Assembly: GCA_037954665.1 (NCBI GenBank)
Contig: JBBMOL010000549.1
Span: 110,489 to 174,488 of the forward strand
From: Laguncularia racemosa
Lineage: Eukaryota > Streptophyta > Magnoliopsida > Myrtales > Combretaceae
Length of the DNA stretch: 64,000 bases
Reading direction: 5' to 3'
Both the position numbers and the translations under genes were made by a program. Within the stretch, counting starts at the first letter, position 1, and the number at the start of each line of letters is the position of its first letter. Shown piece after piece: positions 58,396 to 64,000 of this stretch. The notes under the pieces are model-generated. The model worked only from the letters and a program-made list of their open reading frames with translations. It did no database searches and was not told the origin of the DNA.

Positions 58396-59500
58396 TTTCC
58401 TCCTAGCAACCATCCCAAGAAATATCACGGGAGATCCTAAATCTAAAATTACCACAAGTGGTGATTTTTCTCTCTCCTAAATTTTTCCAAAGATGTATCT
58501 CATCTACAACACAAATAATGACCCATTGTCCACCTGGTGTCCTATCTCAACCATTTCACTGATATTGATCCTCCTTTTCTAATCATCTGTATGTTGCTAA
58601 TCTTCATGGTCTTCTAAGGGTTGGCCCAACTGCTTATTGTCCTCGTGACCTTTTGAAGGTGAACACAACTGTTCTTGTACATTTTGGCCCTCTAATGATA
58701 GACTTATTTTACTTTGATCCTTAGAATACTCCAATGGTTTACTCAACTGTTCGTGAACCACTAATTATCTTTGAAGGAGAACAAAAACTGACCCTGAAAA
58801 AGTTTGGTCCTTTGGTAGGTCTGCTCATCTGACTATAATCATCAAGATTCTCTAAAGGTTGGCACATTGGTGTCTAACAAATTTTATGCTCTAAGGGTTG
58901 GCTCGTGTCACTAGAGCCCTCAAGAACCATTGAAGGTTGGCATACCCGAGTCTGCCAGTTTGGTTCTCTAAAGGTTTGATCATGGTCTATGATCCTCACG
59001 AACCTGTGATGGTTGTTTTTATTTGTCTTTGCATCTCTTGGACCTCTGATGGTGACATAGGGTTCAATACTATACATTTACTATCCTTTTAAAACATATA
59101 AGTATTTCTATACCCATAAATGTAATACCATCCTATCATACAACCCATGGTTACCAAGTAATATATGGGATGCACAAAGAGGAAGAATATCACATTCAAG
59201 CTCACCCATAGTACTTGTGCCCTATACTGATGGTACCCTAGCCCTTTGGGTCACATAAAGGCCTCATGATCATTCAACCAATGTAACGTATAGGGTTTGG
59301 ATGTGGGATAGTTTCAAGTTTCAACTTCGATACTAATGATGCGCTACAACATTATACAAACTACTACCATCAATAATAATTGCGCACAAGTTTCCTTGTA
59401 CCCTACAAGAAGTATGGAACAAGTTTTCTCTTTGTCCCTCATCAATGGTTTAAAAAGAAGTCAAGTCCGATGCAATATGTTAGTAGAAAAATACAACACA
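58396..59500 (-). pseudogene. Element H linker repeats and protease remnant
   Basis: Minus strand. About 59100-59440 corresponds to the K protease (ENLFHTSC, a damaged IIIDGS, YNVVA, then ..KYSMGE and HDG-type sequence) with stops and shifts. 58600-59010 holds repeats with CCAACCTT / AGAGG, the same repeated linker as in K. No RT motif is found. Confidence 0.6.
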
Positions 59501-60767
59501 CTTGATATTTTTTTGCTTACTAATTTCAACAACCTCAATACACTTCACCACACCACGACAACACACCCTTACACACCCACAGTGCTCCCCACTAAACCCA
59601 AAATACTAGAAATGTTTATTGGTACTTCAAATAAAGTTAAGTGAGATAATTGAAGCACAAATAAATACTTCCAAGTAGTTAAGAAATTTAAATTCCAACT
59701 AACAATTTGAAGTATAAGTTCAATTACTTTCACATTTTAATGTTTGTTTTTGAATTCAAATTCTACTACTTAAATTTTTCCCTTTTCTTGCTACGGTTTC
59801 ACACCTAAAATTTGATCTTGATGTGCAGCACCTTAATCCACACAACTCCACAACACGGCAACAAATTCAAATAAACATCCTTAATCACTTTCCTTTAAAT
59901 GGAAAATAATCAATTTCAAATTCAAAGGAACACAATCAATACCACTATAACTTCCTCAACTTAATGGATGTGTTTTGAATTTCAAATAATTCCCTATTAT
60001 CCCAAAACAATGCAATTCTGAAAAATTGTTCACTTCCACTTCCAATTTGCAAAACCCACAACACCACACAAACACCTTCACCACCAGGGTGCACTTCTCC
60101 ACTTCTACACAATTTATCAACCGCAACATAACGTAACATGCAACACAAAACTTTTTCAATTCATTACTCTTTCTAAAAGAAATTTCAAGGATAATCACGT
60201 TGCAAAATTCTTCACTTCAAATAGAAATTCCAATCCGCAACTTACATAAGAAGGCAGAAAATTTAAAATTTGAAAATCAAACCACTTCACTAATTGCAAC
60301 CCCTCCACATTTGGTAAGATGCAATTTTTCAAATTCAAACAACACACTTAACTCCTTCACTCTTAATGCTTGTTTTGAAATCAAATAACTTCCCTTCTTA
60401 CACACTAATCAATCTGGAAATTGCAAATGTTCTCCCCAATTCCAAATTTAAACAATGTAAGGAACCAAAATTCTCTTCCTACACAATTCACTTCCGAAAT
60501 TGCATTAAAAAAAATGCACTATCTTTCCTCTTCCTTCACGGAAGTCACAACATAGAAGCTTAAACAAGTACATCAAAATCACTCCAACATGAAGCTAATT
60601 CAACTCCTACTAAAGACAATTCACTCCACTTAAAAAACAACGACCAACAACAATTTCAATTTTACCCGCAATTTTGGAATTAATAATGTAAGAACATGAA
60701 CCCTAAATTCCAAATTCAAAATCACATAATCCCTTCTCACAACCACAAGCTCTAATACCAAAAAGAA
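59500..60767 (-). mobile_element. Element H leader and primer site, no gene seen
   Basis: Homologous to the K and J leaders. Primer site on the minus strand TTTTTGGTATTAGAGC (60749-60764) directly at the LTR end. This LTR lacks the captured-site extension. Confidence 0.65.
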
Positions 60768-61799
60768 TGATGTGCCTAAAACCATTAGAAGCACAATCAA
60801 AAGACTTAAGAAAAAAAAATCTCAAGCCAAGGCAAAACCGGTTTCCCACAAGGGCAATTTCACGTGAACCCTAATGAAGATATAAGGAAATCCAAAGTTC
60901 AAAGTATTATTGTAATACCACAATGAAATATCTTTTTAAAAACACTCTAATCTCATATAATCCACGAAGATAATCCACAAATGTAAAAGAAAACATCAAT
61001 TTCCAAGAACTCCTTTCCAATAGTGAAGTACACGTTTCAAGGGAATTCTTCAATGAAGATTCAAATTAATTGCAAAGTACTTCAAATAAACACAATAATT
61101 CATGAACAATAAGATGTATTTCTGACAAGAACTATCTCAATTGAACCCTAGATATGACACACTAGAGAAGAAAAGAAATCACAACAAAATGAAATTGATA
61201 CAACTCACAATTTCAAGATGTTGCACTCGCCACAATTTCAACTCTTGGGATTGAAATTGATAAGGTTAGATGACAATTAGGAACCCTAATTCTACATGAA
61301 AAAAAGTGTTTTTTCCGCAAAATAAGCCCCCTCAAACCCTCTCTTAAGCAAGTATTTATACTTGCTACTCCTAGGGTTAAAAAGTGCTCAAATTACAAGT
61401 TTGCCGCTTTTAAGGTGGCTAAACCCCAAATGAAAAATACAAGAAATAAAAGTGTCCCAAAAACCCCAAAAAAAAACAAAATAGTTCATAAAAGATTAAA
61501 TATAAAAAGAAATGGTCTTCAAGATGCCAGTCTTCTATAGGATCCATCGGCCAGCTCATCGCCGGTTTAGGTCGGTCCATGGATAACCCACAAGTTGAGT
61601 CTGAGGGAGTTTTTTTCCATTGCCCTATAAAATATGATAAAATGTGCTTGTTGGAAAACACAAACAAGAATAATAGAAAAGAGGTTAATATATAAAAATT
61701 TTCCCGGGGTCGATTGCTCAAAATGGGCCCTCATCGCCAAAAATAATTCCTTTAGTTCTTGCCCTAATGATAGGTCTTGTCGGATTTTGATTCCTATCA
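60768..61799 (-). mobile_element. Element H 5' LTR (LTR2, unextended)
   Basis: 1032 bp, minus strand from TGATAGGAATC (61799) to GGCACATCA (60768). TATA palindrome at 61348-61365. Coding tail starts at the right end. The sequence here is not smeared, which gives the reference for the damaged 3' LTR. Confidence 0.9.
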
Positions 61800-61804
61800 T
61801 TCAA

Positions 61805-62632
61805 CCTTCATAGTAGTCATAACCCTCTAATTGGGCACTGAGTTTGCAAAATGTCCAAACCCAGGAATTTAAAGCTTTTAACTAGCGGGTTTTGTCCTCC
61901 TGATGTCCCCAACTACAACATGTTGTTATCATTCCCTGCAATTGTTTTTTTCCTTTCCCTGCTAATTCTTTCTCCCCTCTACTATCTGGCACTAATTTGG
62001 GTTCTTTTCCATATTCTAAATGTATCCCCCTTTTATCAACCTATTTTCCCTGGTAAACCATATAATTTTGTAGAGGTTCCATACCTATTACTTGCTGCTC
62101 GATACATATTAGATTGCCCCTGCCTCTCCACTTCAGAGTTAATTAGATGACTTCATCCCAAAAGGGGTTTATACCTCTAGAGCTCCCATAATACATGTAA
62201 TTTCATATTTTTAACCTTGACACAAATCATGCTAAGGTCTGTTTAAGAGGTTAGACTAACCCACATTTAATCATTAGTGTCTCAAACTCCTGTACATATT
62301 CATCAACAATTTTGGGCCCCCCTACTTCAATGTTAGAGAAACCCCTGAATAATTCCTACCTATAGTGCTTTAGTATAAACCTCCTCCTCATAACCCGTTT
62401 CATTTTCTACCAGGTATGTAAACTCGGCATCACCATCCCTTCGTCTACTAGCTACAAGGTTCTTCCACCATAAGGCAGCATAACCTATAAACTCATACCG
62501 CTACGAGATGAACCCGAGGTTGATCATTAATTTCATAACACTAAAAATGCCCTCTACCTTATTTCCCAGTCTAAATAAACCTCTGCAAAACCCCTTCCAA
62601 CAATTTAAGGCATCTGTAACTTTATATATTCT
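61805..62632 (-). pseudogene. Element E gag, decayed, partial
   Basis: Minus-strand Gag sharing the A-C motif order: NNYSEEKKVKLAVVEFTDYA (about 62420-62500), WW, RRR, then a knuckle remnant near 61830-61870 (GHFAN..CPN-like) and MTTM at the H junction. Continuing across H, ESEEDKK follows at about 50705. Stops and shifts are frequent. The N-terminus is cut by the LTR2 at 62633. Confidence 0.6.
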
Positions 62633-62792
62633 GATAGGAATCAAAATCCGACAAGACCTATCATTAGGGCCCAAAAACAAAGGATTTCGAATCTTGGCGA
62701 TGAGGGCCCATTTTGAGCAAATCGACCCGGAATTATTCGTTTACAACCTCTTTCTTTATTCATGTATTATATATTCCAACAGGCACACTTAT
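62633..62792 (+). mobile_element. 5' piece of a plus-strand LTR2
   Basis: Starts TGATAGGAATC inside E gag and stops at GGCACACTTAT where element I is inserted. The remainder should lie beyond the right edge. It includes the start of the coding tail (GFRILAMRAHFEQID). Confidence 0.8.
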
Positions 62793-63828
62793 TGATGTGC
62801 CTAAACACACTTAAAAGCAATCCAAAGGATTAAGAAAAACTATCTCAAGTCAGGCAAAATCGGATCCAAAAAGGCACTTTTCAAATGAACCTAATGATGA
62901 AAGGATGAAATTCAAACAACCAATGATATAATCAGAATACTTCAATGAAAATCCTTCTAAAAACACTATAATTTCATGTAATCCATGCAAATGAAGCCTC
63001 AATTTGACAAAGAAAAACCGTAACAAAACAATCCCCTTTCCAATGGTGAAATCCGTTATCAAGGAAATCCTTAAAGATGGAATTGGATCAATATGATAAT
63101 TCCTTCAAATTTAAACACAAGAATTCGGAATAACAACAAGGATATCTGACCAAAAAATATCTCAATTCAACCCTAGATATGACACACTAGAGAGAAAAGA
63201 AATCACAACAAAAAGAAATTGATATAACTCACAATTTCAAGATGTTTTCACTTGCCACAATTTTTAACTTCTTGGGATTGAAATTGATAAGAGAATTGGA
63301 TTAAGAAAATCCTTAGCCCTCTCACGAAATGTGAAGTGTTTGTTCTGCAAAATAAGCCTCCTCAAACCCTCTCTAAGGGAAGTATTTATACTTGCTACTC
63401 CTAGGGTTTAAAAAGTGCTCAAAATTACAAGTTTGCCACTTTTAAGGTGGCTAGCCCTAAATGAAAATTACAAGAAATAAAGTGTCCCAAAAACCAAATT
63501 AAAAACCCAAAAATTTTCATAAAATTTTAAATATATAAAAGAAATGGTCTTCAAGATGCCGGTCTTCTATAGGATCCAACGGCCCAACTCAAACGCCGGT
63601 TCAGGCCGGTCCTAGATAACCCACAATTTGGTCTGAGGGAGTTTGTCCATTGCCCTTTGAATATGATAAGTGTGCCTGTTGGAAAACACAATAAAGAAAT
63701 AATAGAAAAGAGGTTAATATATAAATAATTCCAGGTTCGATCTGCTCAAAATGGGCCCCCAACGCCAAAATTTGAAATCCTTCAGTTCTTGCCCTAATGA
63801 TAGGTCTTGTCGGATTTTATTCCTATGA
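62793..63828 (-). mobile_element. Element I 3' LTR (LTR2, unextended)
   Basis: 1036 bp on the minus strand from TCATAGGAATAAAATCC (63828) to GGCACATCA (62793). Inserted in the LTR2 at 62633; its target duplication (CTTAT at 62788-62792) can be checked only beyond the window. TATA palindrome near 63379-63395. Confidence 0.85.
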
Positions 63829-64000
63829 TCTCCTCGGGCCCAAAAAGATTTGTCCTCAAATCTAGTATATCAAATGCAGTAGAGACTTTGTTTCCTCCTA
63901 GCAAGTCACCTGAAGAAATATCTTTGCAGAATCCCAATATCTAAAATACACAGGTGGTAATTTTCTTCTTCCTCCATTTTTAGGGTTTTTTCTTTTGCCC
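63829..64000 (-). mobile_element. Start of element I internal region
   Basis: GATTTGAGGACAAATC and GGCCCGAGGAGA (polypurine side), then a tail region like J and K (minus strand). Runs off the window. Confidence 0.7.

Larger units (their letters stand above)
50722..61799 (-). mobile_element. Element H: LTR2 element lacking RT and IN, with perfect target duplication TTCAA
   Basis: TTCAA at 50717-50721 and 61800-61804. Minus strand: 5' LTR 61799-60768 (1032 bp), primer site about 60764-60749, leader to about 59500, protease remnant, linker repeats, then 3' LTR 58330-50722 split by G. Internal region 2.4 kb. Removing it rejoins the E Gag knuckle region. Confidence 0.9.

Overview
The window is AT-rich nuclear DNA of a flowering plant, almost certainly pericentromeric or similar heterochromatin. 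No host protein gene, rRNA, tRNA or CRISPR array could be supported. Nearly every base can be assigned to Ty3/gypsy LTR retrotransposons inserted into one another. The plant origin follows from initiator-Met-tRNA and Asp-tRNA type primer sites, Athila-type and Del/Tekay-type Gag-Pol motifs, 5-bp target duplications and LTR sizes of 0.7-2.1 kb.

Families used here. LTR1 family (elements A, B, C; LTR 0.7-0.9 kb, ends TGATGA..TATCA). LTR2 family (E, H, I, J, K and solo LTRs; LTR about 0.7-1.2 kb, ends TGATRGGAAT..CACATCA). LTR3 family (D and an opposite-strand copy; LTR about 1.7-2.1 kb, Del/Tekay-like). Athila-like (F, the fragment at 6732-9520, and G).

Layout. 1-3093: element A (minus), an open Gag-PR-IN frame that lacks reverse transcriptase and runs off the left edge. 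3094-6731: element B (plus), inserted in the A leader and cut off inside RT. 6732-9520: 3' end and LTR of an Athila-like element, split by a solo LTR2. 9521-10977: AT-rich DNA with a diverged tandem duplication, no gene. 10978-13982: minus-strand LTR3 element start, split by a solo LTR2. 14256-26521: element D (plus), decayed, interrupted by a solo LTR1, by K (an LTR2 element without RT) and by a solo LTR2. 26522-62632: element E (minus), broken into pieces by C (26741-37506, itself containing J at 32510-36712), F (39021-48730) and H (50722-61799, itself containing G at 51343-57885). 62633-64000: a partial LTR2 and the start of another minus-strand LTR2 element (I).

Nine insertions are proved by 5-bp target duplications I can read directly (seven perfect, two with one mismatch), so the order of events is known. 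Most coding regions are broken by stops. Only A (open to the window edge) and B keep long frames.

Most interesting: (1) two unrelated LTR families carry a copy of their own primer-binding site inside the LTR, proved by target duplications outside it, and one element has two such units in one LTR and one in the other; (2) tandem arrays of long near-perfect palindromes (TACACGG/CCGTGTA type) shared by at least four LTR families and mostly placed just upstream of a TATA box; (3) a TATA box, GTAAGT donor, CAG acceptor and ATG cassette inside Athila-like F; (4) a conserved leader intron signature before gag in B and C; (5) a 7.7-kb stretch (50.72-58.40 kb) whose bases look smeared into homopolymers across element boundaries, which is probably a sequence-quality artefact.
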